From positions 1 to 40,245 of the forward strand of contig PKUG01000028.1 of NCBI GenBank assembly GCA_002869665.1: 40,245 bases of DNA, written 5' to 3'. Both the position numbers and the translations under genes were made by a program. Below the pieces are notes generated by a model. The model saw only the letters and a program-made list of their open reading frames with translations, did not search any database and was not told the origin of the DNA. Of the stretch, positions 20,392 to 30,767 are shown piece after piece (position 1 is the stretch's first letter; every line of letters starts with the position of its first letter). The stretch comes from Desulfuromonas sp. (GTDB taxonomy: Bacteria; Desulfobacterota; Desulfuromonadia; Desulfuromonadales; Geopsychrobacteraceae).

Positions 20392-21174
20392 ATGCGGCGA
20401 AGAGCGCTCTTTCTCAGCTGGGGCCTGCTGCTGGCAGGTCTCCTCCTTGGCGGCTGCGGGACCAGGGGGAACACTAACCGCTTCACCCTGCTACTGGATC
20501 GGTCAGCGGCACAGGTTGCCACCCGGGTCAGGGTCGCCTCGGTGGATTATGATGTCCGCTCGGCACGGCTCTTTGTCGTCAACGTCAAGCCTTGGGGACG
20601 CTTCGGGCGGGCCGACCTGATGAATATCAAAAACTCCCTTGCCGCTACCCTCAGTCCCCATCAGCCGCGTTCGGACACGGCGCCACAGCGGATCGACCTT
20701 CACCTGTTCGTGCGCAGCTACCTGGTCGGCGTCAGCAACACGGCTGCCGGGGTGCTGGCCTGCGTGACCTGGGCTGTGGTGAATGAGCGTGGGGAACTGC
20801 TCTTCTCCGAGCAGTTCTTCCTCGCCGATTCCTGCTCTCTTATCTGCACCGTCGGCCAGCTCAAAGATGGCCTGCACAAGGCACTCGTACGCCGGATTGC
20901 TACCCGGGCACTACAGCTTGCCGCGGCCCCGGATCAGGCTCCGCCTGAAACGTTCTTCCTTTTGACCTACACCGATGTCGCGGATGCCGTCGCCGCGCTG
21001 CCGCGGTCCCTGGCCTCATACGGCGATCCGGGGATTCTGGCCCTGCCCGACCCGCATATCGCCATCTTCGGGCTGTTCGCGCCCCGTGGTCGGGAAGAGA
21101 TCGCCTGGGAGCAGGCTGTTCCTGCAGCCGATTTCTCCTGGCGCGACTATCTACGCGAGTTTTACGGCCGTTAA
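20392..21174 (+). CDS. Hypothetical lipoprotein
   Basis: MRRRALFLSWGLLLAGLLLGGCGTRG lipobox; RBS GGGAGG. Confidence 0.75.
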   Translation: MRRRALFLSWGLLLAGLLLGGCGTRGNTNRFTLLLDRSAAQVATRVRVASVDYDVRSARLFVVNVKPWGRFGRADLMNIKNSLAATLSPHQPRSDTAPQRIDLHLFVRSYLVGVSNTAAGVLACVTWAVVNERGELLFSEQFFLADSCSLICTVGQLKDGLHKALVRRIATRALQLAAAPDQAPPETFFLLTYTDVADAVAALPRSLASYGDPGILALPDPHIAIFGLFAPRGREEIAWEQAVPAADFSWRDYLREFYGR

Positions 21175-21237
21175 TGGGGGTGAAACGAAAATTTGTTGTG
21201 GGGTGCGGCGTATCTGTTCTTAGCGCTGTTTCTGAGA

Positions 21238-21597
21238 TCAGAACAGCTTGCTGCCGATCTTCGCCGCGACCGCCGGGGAGACGAAGGTGGCTTCGCCGCT
21301 TTCGGCTTTCGGGTACTGGACGCCGAGGATCAGCACTTCGGAGGTGACCGGACCCATGTCGCGCGGGGGGAAGTTGAGGACGCCGAGGACGAGGCGTCCC
21401 CGCACCTCTTCGATGGGGTGGCAGGTGAAGCGGCCATAACTGATCTTCCTGCCGTATTTGCCGAAATCGACGGTCATTTTGTAGGTTGGTTTCGGCGTCC
21501 CGGTTTCCTGATCGACCTCCACAATCCTGCCGACCCTGATATCGAGCTTGGCAAAGGATTCATCGAAGGTTGTTTCGGGTTTGAGTTCGCTGGCCAT
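21238..21597 (-). CDS. csaA: CsaA-like tRNA-binding-domain protein
   Basis: FDESFAKLDIRVGRIVEVDQETGTPKPTYKMTVDFGKYGRKISYGRFT...GRLVLGVLNFPPRDMGPVTSEVLILG. Confidence 0.88.
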   Translation of the reverse strand: MASELKPETTFDESFAKLDIRVGRIVEVDQETGTPKPTYKMTVDFGKYGRKISYGRFTCHPIEEVRGRLVLGVLNFPPRDMGPVTSEVLILGVQYPKAESGEATFVSPAVAAKIGSKLF

Positions 21598-21876
21598 GTC
21601 ATTTCTCCTTTCGCATCTATGCCCTTCAATCTAGCAGAAAAGCGGCTGTCGTCCGCTGAGAATTCGGGAGAAATCCCGCAAAAAAATCTGGGACTTTTCC
21701 CGATTTTTGAATTTTCCGCCCTTTTTCCCCACTCGGGAAAATACCTGATTATTAATAAATACATGTTGTTGGCTCCTCTTTATAAATATTGGCATGCTTC
21801 CGGATAAGTTACCTGTGAGGTTTTAATTTGATTGCAAGAAGATGGCTTACGACAAGAGACGGAAAGGAGAGCTCTT

Positions 21877-22395
21877 ATGCAGGGAACAGCAAAGAAGCGT
21901 GACCAATTCAAGGATACGGATGAACCGAAAAAGTTTTCGATCATGTGGATTCTCCTGATTCTGGCGGCAGCGGCTATCGGTGCCTGGTTCGCCTGGAATC
22001 GTCCGGTTGCCAGCCATGCCGCCGTGACCCCGGACAGCGATGGCGTCATCCGTTTCGCGGTTGATGATTTTGCCGACGGCAAGGCCCACTATTTCAGCTT
22101 TAAAGATGGCGGGTCCGAAGTCCGCTTCTTCCTGGTGCGCAGTACCGACGGTGTAATCCGCGCGGCCCTCGACAGCTGCGATGTCTGCTATCGCGAGCAG
22201 CGTGGCTATCGTCAGGAAGGGGATGACATGGTTTGCAATAACTGTAACCAGCATTTCCGCACCGATCTGGTCAATGTCGTCAAGGGGGGGTGTAACCCCG
22301 TGCCCCTGGAACGGCAACAGGTCGGCAACCAGATCCTCGTCCGGGCAGCTGATCTGGCCAACGGTTTCGGTTACTTCGCCCTGGCCGTCCGGTAG
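21877..22395 (+). CDS. DUF2318-type membrane-anchored protein
   Basis: N-terminal TM; CDVCYREQRGYRQEGDDMVCNNCNQHFRTDLVNVVKGGCNPVPL. Confidence 0.82.
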   Translation: MQGTAKKRDQFKDTDEPKKFSIMWILLILAAAAIGAWFAWNRPVASHAAVTPDSDGVIRFAVDDFADGKAHYFSFKDGGSEVRFFLVRSTDGVIRAALDSCDVCYREQRGYRQEGDDMVCNNCNQHFRTDLVNVVKGGCNPVPLERQQVGNQILVRAADLANGFGYFALAVR

Positions 22396-22402
22396 GTAAA
22401 TC

Positions 22403-23560
22403 ATGCGCCTTGAAACGATCGTCCTGCAGAATCTGACCCGCAGGCTGGGACGCACCGCGTTTCTGTTGATCGGCCTGATGATCGGTGTGACAACAGTCGT
22501 GACCCTGCTTTCGCTCAGCGATGCCCTGAGCCGCCGGGCACAGCACGAGTTGGAACGCTTTGGCGCCAACATTGTGGTGACGCCAAAAAAAGACCAGCTC
22601 GAACTGAGCTATGGCGGCATTCAACTCGGCCCGTTGCAACTGGCCCACAAAGAGATCGACGAGGCACAGTTGGCGGGAATCCAGCAGATCCCCAACTACC
22701 GCAACCTGGCCACCATCGCACCGAAGGTCCTGGGCGCAGTGGCTCTGGCAGATGAGCAGGTGATGCTGATGGGGGTGGAGCCCAGGGCCGAGTTCAAGCT
22801 CAAGCGCTGGTGGACCCTGCAGGGGCGGCAGCCGGAGAACCCGGCTGAGGTCGTTGCCGGTTCCGCCGTTGCCGAACGTTACAACCTCAGGCTCGGCCAG
22901 GAGGTCGAACTCTCCGGGCGTAACTTCACCCTCGTCGGTCTGCTCAATAAAACCGGCTCCCAGGACGATCACCTGCTGATCGCCCCGCTGCCCACGGCCC
23001 AGAGTCTGCTCCACAAGGAAGGGCAGATCAGCATGGTCGAGCTGGCAGCCCTGTGCCATGACTGCCCGGTCGAAGAGATGGCCGCCCAGTTGCGCAGCGT
23101 GCTGCCGGATGCCGACGTCAACCCGGTGCAGCAGGTGGTCAAGACGCGCATGCACGCCCTCGGCCAGTTTCGTTTGCTGGTCTGGGGGATCGCCCTCACT
23201 GTTATCGCCATCGGTGCGCTGCTGGTCTTCATCACCATGATGGGGGCGATCAGTGAACGCACCCGCGAAATCGGCATCTACCGGGCGATCGGTTACCGCC
23301 GTAGCCATATCCTGCGCCTAGTCCTCGCCGAAGCAGGCATCGTCAGTGCTTTCGCCGGAGTTCTCGGCTATTTGGTCGGTGTCGCTGCGACCTGGGGGAT
23401 TCTCCCCCTGTTGGACGACGGCAGCGCCCACTGGAGCTGGAACCCCGTGCTCGCGTCCGGAGCGATCGGGGCGGCTGTGGTCGTCGGTCTGTTGGCGACC
23501 CTGCAGCCCGCTTTTCGCGCCAGCCGGCTCGAGCCGAGCGCGGCGCTGAAGAGCCTGTAG
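22403..23560 (+). CDS. FtsX/MacB-type ABC transporter permease
   Basis: [65 protein letters not shown]. Confidence 0.9.
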   Translation: MRLETIVLQNLTRRLGRTAFLLIGLMIGVTTVVTLLSLSDALSRRAQHELERFGANIVVTPKKDQLELSYGGIQLGPLQLAHKEIDEAQLAGIQQIPNYRNLATIAPKVLGAVALADEQVMLMGVEPRAEFKLKRWWTLQGRQPENPAEVVAGSAVAERYNLRLGQEVELSGRNFTLVGLLNKTGSQDDHLLIAPLPTAQSLLHKEGQISMVELAALCHDCPVEEMAAQLRSVLPDADVNPVQQVVKTRMHALGQFRLLVWGIALTVIAIGALLVFITMMGAISERTREIGIYRAIGYRRSHILRLVLAEAGIVSAFAGVLGYLVGVAATWGILPLLDDGSAHWSWNPVLASGAIGAAVVVGLLATLQPAFRASRLEPSAALKSL

Positions 23561-23574
23561 CAAGGAGCTGCTTT

Positions 23575-24273
23575 ATGTTGATAAAAATTAAAGATGTTTC
23601 CCAACATTACGTCAACGGCAGTGATTGCGTCGTTGCTCTCGACGGGCTGTCGACGGAGATCCGTTAAGGGAGCTTCCTCGGAATCATGGGCGCCTCCGGG
23701 AGCGGCAAGAGTACCCTGCTCAACACCCTCGGCGGGCTCGCTGCGCCGAGCGAGGGGAAAATCCTGATCGACGGGATCGATATCTACCGGCTGTCGGCGG
23801 AGCGTCAGGCCGATTTCCGTCGCGAGTATATCGGCTTCGTCTTTCAGTCCCACAACCTGATGCCCTACCTGACGGCGCAGGAGAACGTTATGCTGCCGCT
23901 GGTGGTCACTGGGTTGACGGCGAAACAGAAGCGCAGCATGGCCGCGGAGATGCTCGAACGGGTCGGCCTGGGGCACCGCTTGCTCCATCTGCCAAGCCAG
24001 CTGTCGGGTGGCGAACAGGAACGGGTTGCCATCGCCCGCGCCCTGGTCAACCAGCCACCGGTGCTGCTCGCCGACGAGCCGACCGGCAGTCTCGACACGG
24101 CCACCAGCCGCCAGATTATGGAACTGCTGGCCGAATTTCACCGTGAAGGACAGACCATCGTCATGGTCAGCCACAACCCGGACAACCGGATCTGGTTCGA
24201 CCGTATCCTGACCCTTTCCGATGGCGCCATCGTCGCCGATTCAGCGGTCGGTGATCAGGTGGCGAATTTCTGA
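23575..24273 (+). pseudogene. ABC transporter ATP-binding protein with in-frame TAA at 23665-23667
   Basis: ATG at 23575: MLIKIKDVSQHYVNGSDCVVALDGLSTEIR-TAA-GSFLGIMGASGSGKSTLLNTLGGL..., same frame through [15 protein letters not shown] and DEPTGSLD to 24273. Confidence 0.85.
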
Positions 24274-24388
24274 GTTACTGACGGATTAATAACAGAGAAC
24301 TGAGTCGTTGATGCTCGGCAGAATCTCACCCCCTTTTCGTCCACCCTCTGCGGAGGGGGGCGTGGGCTTCTGCCCATCAGCACAGAAG

Positions 24389-24420
24389 AAAGGCCCATTC
24401 GCTTTGAATGGGCCTTTGCT
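24389..24420. terminator. Terminator between convergent genes
   Basis: AAAGGCCCATTC-GCTTT-GAATGGGCCTTT perfect stem. Confidence 0.75.
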
Positions 24421-24445
24421 GTTTTCGGGATGTTCTGCGGCGGGA

Positions 24446-25018
24446 TTATTTGACCAGTTTGGTGAACTTTGAGCCCTCGATGGTCAGGTTGTACATCAGC
24501 CCCTTGTTGCCGAAGATGAAACCGACGATCGGGTCCTTGATGTCGACGCTGTTGATATCCTCACCGGCACCCCATTCGACCAGGGCGACAGAGCCGTCAA
24601 CCCCGGCCTTCCAGCCCGAGCTGTTCCGGAACTCCTTCAGTGCGTCGCTCTTGAGGAAGACGACGACGATCGATTTCGACTGGGCGCCGATCTGGAAGCC
24701 GATGGAGGCTGCGGCGGTGCTGTAGTAGTCGGCCGTTTTACCGTTGATCCGCAGCGCCCCTTCACCGTACTCACCGCCGACCCCGAAGCCGGCCTTGATC
24801 ACCGAGGGGAAGACGAGCACCCCCTTGGCCTTGTTGAGAAACGCTGAGCCCCCTTTGACTTCCTTGGTGAACTGTTCGAGGGTCGCGGTGACCTTGATGT
24901 CGATCTCCTCGGCCGAGGCCGCCCGGGCGCTGGTCGCCGGCAACAGCAGCGTCGTAGTGAAGAGCGCGATGAGCAGGGGGAGCAGGAGACTTTTCAGAGT
25001 GAAGCTTTTCATTTTCAT
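24446..25018 (-). CDS. SYLF/Ysc84-domain lipid-binding exported protein
   Basis: Signal peptide; FLNKAKGVLVFPSVIKAGFGVGGEYGEGALRINGKTADYYSTAAASIGFQIGAQSKSIVVVFL. Confidence 0.9.
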   Translation of the reverse strand: MKMKSFTLKSLLLPLLIALFTTTLLLPATSARAASAEEIDIKVTATLEQFTKEVKGGSAFLNKAKGVLVFPSVIKAGFGVGGEYGEGALRINGKTADYYSTAAASIGFQIGAQSKSIVVVFLKSDALKEFRNSSGWKAGVDGSVALVEWGAGEDINSVDIKDPIVGFIFGNKGLMYNLTIEGSKFTKLVK

Positions 25019-25068
25019 GGTCGATCTCCTTTGCTGGTGATGCCCAGTAACTGTATCAACAATCTCCC

Positions 25069-25137
25069 TCGGTATCGGAATCGCTATCGTCTGTCATTTT
25101 GTAACAGGCTCTCTCTCGATAGCGATGTCGATACCGA
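25069..25137. repeat. Long imperfect inverted repeat
   Basis: TCGGTATCGGAATCGCTATCG (25069-25089) vs CGATAGCGATGTCGATACCGA (25117-25137), 19/21 complementary; followed by TTTTTT on the + strand. Confidence 0.8.
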
Positions 25138-25213
25138 TTTTTTGCCGGGCAGTTACAGGCCTTTTCTTTCTTCTCCAGTATAGCAGATCCTTCGCTGGCA
25201 AACCTCGGCGTGC

Positions 25214-26415
<1,202 letters not shown>

Positions 26416-26416
<1 letters not shown>

Positions 26417-27120
26417 CAGGCGGCCTCCCCGTTCCTTTGGTCACTGGCAATGACGCCATCGACGATGCGCACGACGCGTTTAGCGTACTCGGCCATCTCC
26501 GGTTCGTGAGTGACCATCAGTACGGTGATACCGCGCTCGCGGTTGAGATTGGTGATCAGCTCCATGATCTCGGCGCTGGTGCTGGTGTCGAGGTTGCCGG
26601 TCGGTTCGTCGGCGAGCAGGATCTCCGGATCGCTGACGATGGCGCGGGCGATGGCGACCCGCTGCTGCTGGCCGCCGGAGAGTTCGCCGGGGGTGTGATC
26701 TTCCCACCCCTTGAGGCCGACCTGGGCGAGGGCGGCGCGGGCGCGCTGCTGGCGCACAACAGCCGATTCACCGCGGTAGATGAGCGGCAGCTCGACGTTT
26801 TCCAGCGCCGTGGTCCGGGCCAGCAGATTGAACCCCTGAAAGACAAAACCGAGATAATGGCGGCGCAGCAGAGCGCGCTGGTTGCGGCTGACATCTTCAA
26901 TGTGGACGCCGCGGAATTCGTAACTCCCGCCGGTGGGGGTGTCGAGGCAACCGAGGATGTTCATCATCGTTGACTTGCCCGAACCGCTCGGCCCCATGAT
27001 GGCGACGAAGTCGCCGCTGTCGATGGTCAGATCAACCCCCTTGAGAGCCTGGAAGGTCGCCTGGCCGCGGCCGTAGGCCTTGGTCAGGGCATTCAGTCTG
27101 ATCAGCGGAGCGGTGCTCAT
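26416..27120 (-). CDS. MacB/LolD-family ABC ATP-binding protein
   Basis: [45 protein letters not shown]. Confidence 0.93.
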
Positions 27121-28412
27121 GACGCCCCTCCGCTGAGGGCCTCGGTGATCACCGGCATCCCGGCCTTCAACTGGTCACCGCTGACCTCGGTCACGCTGCC
27201 GTTGCTGGCCCCGGTTTTGACGTCGTAGGGGACGGGTTGGCCGTTCTCCAGTACCCAGATCCGTGGTGTGCCGTTCTGCACCGCCTGTTTTTTGGTCGTC
27301 TGGCGCGGCGGCCGGGGCATCAGCTTGCTGACGATGCTGCCGCTCGACTCCGTGCTTGTGTCGTTTGTGGTCGCCGGGGTGAAGCGCAGTGCGGCGTTGG
27401 GTACCAACAGCACGTTGTCACGCACCAGGGTGGTGATTTCGGCGGTTCCGGTCATCCCCGGTCGCAGGCTTAGGTCGTCGTTGCTGACTGCCAGGGTGGT
27501 CAGGTAGGAGACGACATCGTCGCTGTCCTGAGCGCCGAAGCTGACGCGGGTGATGACTGCCGTATATTCGCGGTCGGGGTAGGCGTCGACGGTGAAGATC
27601 GCCTGTTGGCCGTCCTTGACCTGGCCGACATCCGCCTCGTCGACATCGACCTGCAGTTCCATGTTCGCCAGGTCTTCGGCCAGGGTGAAGAGGACCGGGG
27701 CCTGCAGTGAGGCGGCGACGGTCTGGCCGGGATCGACCTCGCGGGTCAGGACAACACCGTCGATGGGGGAGCGGATGTTGGCTTTCTCCAGGTTGGTCTC
27801 ATCCGACTGCAGTTCGGCGCGCGCCTGAATCACCCCGGCGTTGGCGACGGCGATATCGGCTTCGGCGCGCTTGAGGGCCGCTTCGGCCGTCTCCATGTCG
27901 CTCGCCGAAGGGAGCTTGCCACCCGAGAGTTCGGCGACCTTGCGGTAGCGGTTGAGGGTGGCGCGGGCCTCGTCGGCGGTCGCTTCGGCCTGGATCACCT
28001 GGGCCTGGGCCACGTTCAGAGACGCCTGCGACATGGTCACCGCGTCCTCCAGCTTGGAGCTGTCGAGGCGGGCGAGAATCTGCCCCTGGCTGACCCGGCC
28101 GTTGACGTCGACAAAGACCTCGTCGACGATCCCAGAGAGCTCACTGCCGATCTCCACCTGGTTGGTCGGTTGCAGGTTTCCGGTCGCTGAAATTCTGACG
28201 ATCAGGTTGCCGATGCGGCTCTCCTCGGTATAGTAGCGCGGTGCCGTGTCCTTCTGCTCGGCGGCGAGGAAAGGCCAGATCAGCGCCGCACCGACCAGCA
28301 CAACGATCACGAGAATCAGCCAACGCAAGAAAGAGCGTTTAACCGGTTTTTCAACGATAAGATCCGATACGGACGTAGCCTGGCGGTCCTGTTCCTGATT
28401 GTTATGGCTCAT
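27117..28412 (-). CDS. MacA/HlyD-type periplasmic adaptor
   Basis: N-terminal TM; ISATGNLQPTNQVEIGSELSGIVDEVFVDVNGRVSQGQILARLDSS; coiled coil; RSPIDGVVLTREVDPGQTVAASLQAPVLFTL. Confidence 0.92.
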   Translation of the reverse strand: MSHNNQEQDRQATSVSDLIVEKPVKRSFLRWLILVIVVLVGAALIWPFLAAEQKDTAPRYYTEESRIGNLIVRISATGNLQPTNQVEIGSELSGIVDEVFVDVNGRVSQGQILARLDSSKLEDAVTMSQASLNVAQAQVIQAEATADEARATLNRYRKVAELSGGKLPSASDMETAEAALKRAEADIAVANAGVIQARAELQSDETNLEKANIRSPIDGVVLTREVDPGQTVAASLQAPVLFTLAEDLANMELQVDVDEADVGQVKDGQQAIFTVDAYPDREYTAVITRVSFGAQDSDDVVSYLTTLAVSNDDLSLRPGMTGTAEITTLVRDNVLLVPNAALRFTPATTNDTSTESSGSIVSKLMPRPPRQTTKKQAVQNGTPRIWVLENGQPVPYDVKTGASNGSVTEVSGDQLKAGMPVITEALSGGAS

Positions 28413-29854
28413 GGTGTTTCCTTGGTGTCAGAAATAAGGTTGGTCCGGGGTTCCCAGCCGCCGCCGAGGGCCTTGTAGAGGCTGACCAGCGCCAACAACT
28501 GGTCGACGCGGGCGGAGGCGAGACTGTCCTCGCTGGAAAGGCGACTGCGCTCGTTGTCGAGCACGGTCTGGAAATCGATCAGCCCGGCGGCGTAGCGCTG
28601 CTTGGCCATTTCGTCCGCCTGTTGCACGGCGCTGGTGGCTGCGGCGAGGGCGGTCGTGCGTTCATTGCCGCGGCGCAGGGCGACGAGGGCGTTTTCGACA
28701 TCCTGCAAAGCGGTCAGTACGGCATGTTCGTAAGCGACGAGCGCCTGTTCGCGGACCGCATCCTGCAGTTTGGCCGCGTTGCGTAGCTGGCCACCGTCGA
28801 AGAGCGGGGCCGTCAGCCCGGCCAGCAGCGAGCCGGAGGCCGCGTTGATGTCACCGAGCGCACCGAGGGTCAAAGCATCGAGGCCGATGGAGCCGGAGAG
28901 TTTGAGGCTCGGATAACGGGCCGCTTCAGCGACGCCGAGGCGTGCGGTCTCCGCCGCCAGAGTGCGTTCGGCGGCGCGGATATCGGGGCGCCGCTGCAAG
29001 ACCTCGGCGGGAATCCCCACCGCCAGCCCGGCGGACAGCTCGGGGAGGCGGCCGGTGTCCGTCAGGCGGCCGCTGCTGGTGCCCGGCGCTTTGGCGAGGA
29101 GGATATCGAGGCTGTATTCGGCTTCGGCGAGGCTGCGTTCGAGGCTGGGGATCTGGGCCCGGGTCTGTTCCAGGCTGCTGCGCGCCTGGGCGACTTCGAG
29201 GCCGTCGCTCAGCCCGGCGCTGTTGTTCCATTCGCTGAGCTGCAGGGTCTCCTGCTGGCTGGCGAAGTTGGCGCGGGCGATGGCCAGGCGCAGTTGCAGG
29301 CCACGAATCTCGATGTAGCTGCCGGCGACCTCGGCGGCCAGGGAGACCTGGATGTCGTTCAGATTGGCCGCACTCGCTTCCAGATCGGCCTGGGCTGCCT
29401 CGACACCGCGGCGGATTCCGCCGAACAGGTCGATTTCCCAGCTGGCGTCAAAGCCGGCGCTGTAGGCACTGCTTGTCGCGCCGCCACTGTCGTTGCTGGC
29501 ACGGCTGCGGCTGGCCGAAGCTGAGCCGGTCAAACTCGGCAGCTGGTCGGCCGTGGCGTTGGCGCGGCGCAGGCGGGCTTCAATCAGGCGCAGGCGGGCG
29601 TCGCGCAGATTGAGGTTGGCCTGGAGTGCCTCGTCGATCAGGCTGGTCAGCTGCGGGTCGTTGAAGTTTTGCCACCACTGGCTCAACTCGGCGCTTTGCG
29701 GGCTTGCACCGCTCATCGCCGGAGCGCTGTCTCTGTTGAGCCAGCTGGCCGGCAGGGTGCTCTCCGGGGCCTGGTAGTCGGGGCCGACGGCAGCGCAGGC
29801 GGTCAATCCGAGGCCGGTGATCAGGGTCAAAAATATTTTCAGAGTCCTGGACAT
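28409..29854 (-). CDS. TolC/NodT-family outer membrane efflux lipoprotein
   Basis: ATG at 29854, lipobox LTACAAVGPDYQAPE; paired OEP repeats (GVAEAARYPSLKLSGSIG; QLRNAAKLQDAVREQALVAYEHAVLTALQDVENAL). Confidence 0.92.
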   Translation of the reverse strand: MSRTLKIFLTLITGLGLTACAAVGPDYQAPESTLPASWLNRDSAPAMSGASPQSAELSQWWQNFNDPQLTSLIDEALQANLNLRDARLRLIEARLRRANATADQLPSLTGSASASRSRASNDSGGATSSAYSAGFDASWEIDLFGGIRRGVEAAQADLEASAANLNDIQVSLAAEVAGSYIEIRGLQLRLAIARANFASQQETLQLSEWNNSAGLSDGLEVAQARSSLEQTRAQIPSLERSLAEAEYSLDILLAKAPGTSSGRLTDTGRLPELSAGLAVGIPAEVLQRRPDIRAAERTLAAETARLGVAEAARYPSLKLSGSIGLDALTLGALGDINAASGSLLAGLTAPLFDGGQLRNAAKLQDAVREQALVAYEHAVLTALQDVENALVALRRGNERTTALAAATSAVQQADEMAKQRYAAGLIDFQTVLDNERSRLSSEDSLASARVDQLLALVSLYKALGGGWEPRTNLISDTKETP

Positions 29855-29861
29855 GGGCTTC

Positions 29862-30506
29862 TCACGGGTTCTGCGGGTCGGGAGTGCTTTTGACGGCGGC
29901 GATCCCGGCCAGGGAGAAATTGATGACATGATCGATGAACGCGTCGATGTCGGTAATCAGCGGCGCCTGTTGCGGCGCCGTGCGGCTGAAAATCCGCTGC
30001 ATCAGCAGTGGATGAAAACAGAGGCTGATGAGTGACAGTTCGCATTTGACGACCTGCTGCTCCCGCGCCTGCGGGCCGAGCAGTTCGCGCATCAGCGAAC
30101 GGGTATGATCGCGCAGGGGGATCAGTGCCGACTCCATGATTTCGTTGAGCAAGCCGGTCGGGTTGACGATCTCCATGTGGGCGATGAAGAAATCGCGCGA
30201 GTCCTCGTCGGCGATGCGGCGGATCAGCGCCTCGATGTGGCCGCGCAGGCGTTCCTCGGGCGGCGCATCGGGGCTGACCCCGCCATCATGGGGATGAGTT
30301 TCGATCGACTTGGTAAAGGCGTAGCGCCAGGCTTCCTGGTAGAGGGCCTCCTTGCCGCCGAAGTGGTAGTTGATCGCGGCGATGTTGGCCCCTGCGCGGC
30401 GGCAAATTTCGGCGACAGTCGCATCGCGGAAGCCGCGCTCGACAAAGACCCGGCTTGCGGCGTCGAGTAATTTCTCCCTCGTGGTCGGTTCGGGCTGTTT
30501 GCTCAT
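29862..30506 (-). CDS. TetR-family regulator, CerR-like (DUF1956-type C-terminus)
   Basis: REKLLDAASRVFVERGFRDATVAEICRRAGANIAAINYHFGGKEALYQEAW; divergently placed ahead of the efflux operon on the same strand. Confidence 0.88.
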   Translation of the reverse strand: MSKQPEPTTREKLLDAASRVFVERGFRDATVAEICRRAGANIAAINYHFGGKEALYQEAWRYAFTKSIETHPHDGGVSPDAPPEERLRGHIEALIRRIADEDSRDFFIAHMEIVNPTGLLNEIMESALIPLRDHTRSLMRELLGPQAREQQVVKCELSLISLCFHPLLMQRIFSRTAPQQAPLITDIDAFIDHVINFSLAGIAAVKSTPDPQNP

Positions 30507-30557
30507 GGGCTTTCCTGTTGTTAGGCAAATAGAGGATCTATGCTCTTAAACGATAGT

Positions 30558-30575
30558 TTCAAATATGCATTTGAA
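30558..30575. promoter_or_regulatory. Candidate operator for the TetR/CerR-like regulator
   Basis: TTCAAAT-ATGC-ATTTGAA, 7-bp perfect arms, ~50 bp upstream of the tetR-like start. Confidence 0.5.
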
Positions 30576-30698
30576 TCTGTCAAGATAGCCAAGTGTAAAG
30601 ATTTATTAAGCGCTGGACAGGGGTGGCTGAGCGGCTGTTTTTGAAATCGAATACTGTTAATTTTTCACAGCTTTGCTATTGCTGGGTTATGAAATTTT

Positions 30699-30725
30699 GA
30701 GGGGGCTTTCTGGCCCTCTTTTTTT
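30699..30725 (+). terminator. Orphan terminator upstream of the kinase remnant
   Basis: GAGGGGGCTTTCTGGCCCTC followed by TTTTTTT; no intact + strand gene precedes it. Confidence 0.55.
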
Positions 30726-30767
30726 GTGACGGGTGGGTGTAATGTTCAGAACAAACGTTTTTTCCAG

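Noticed and set aside
11098-23667. Genome-wide stop codon reassignment or pyrrolysine as explanation for the in-frame stops
   Set aside because: TAA and TAG end several normal genes here (e.g. mglA, mmdA, the LytTR gene), and pyrrolysine would not explain TAA.
30615-30660. tRNA-Ser-like fragment (GGGTGGCTGAGCGGC...TTTTTGAAATCGAATAC)
   Set aside because: Only a D-arm-like match; no acceptor or T arms found, so not called as tRNA or att site.
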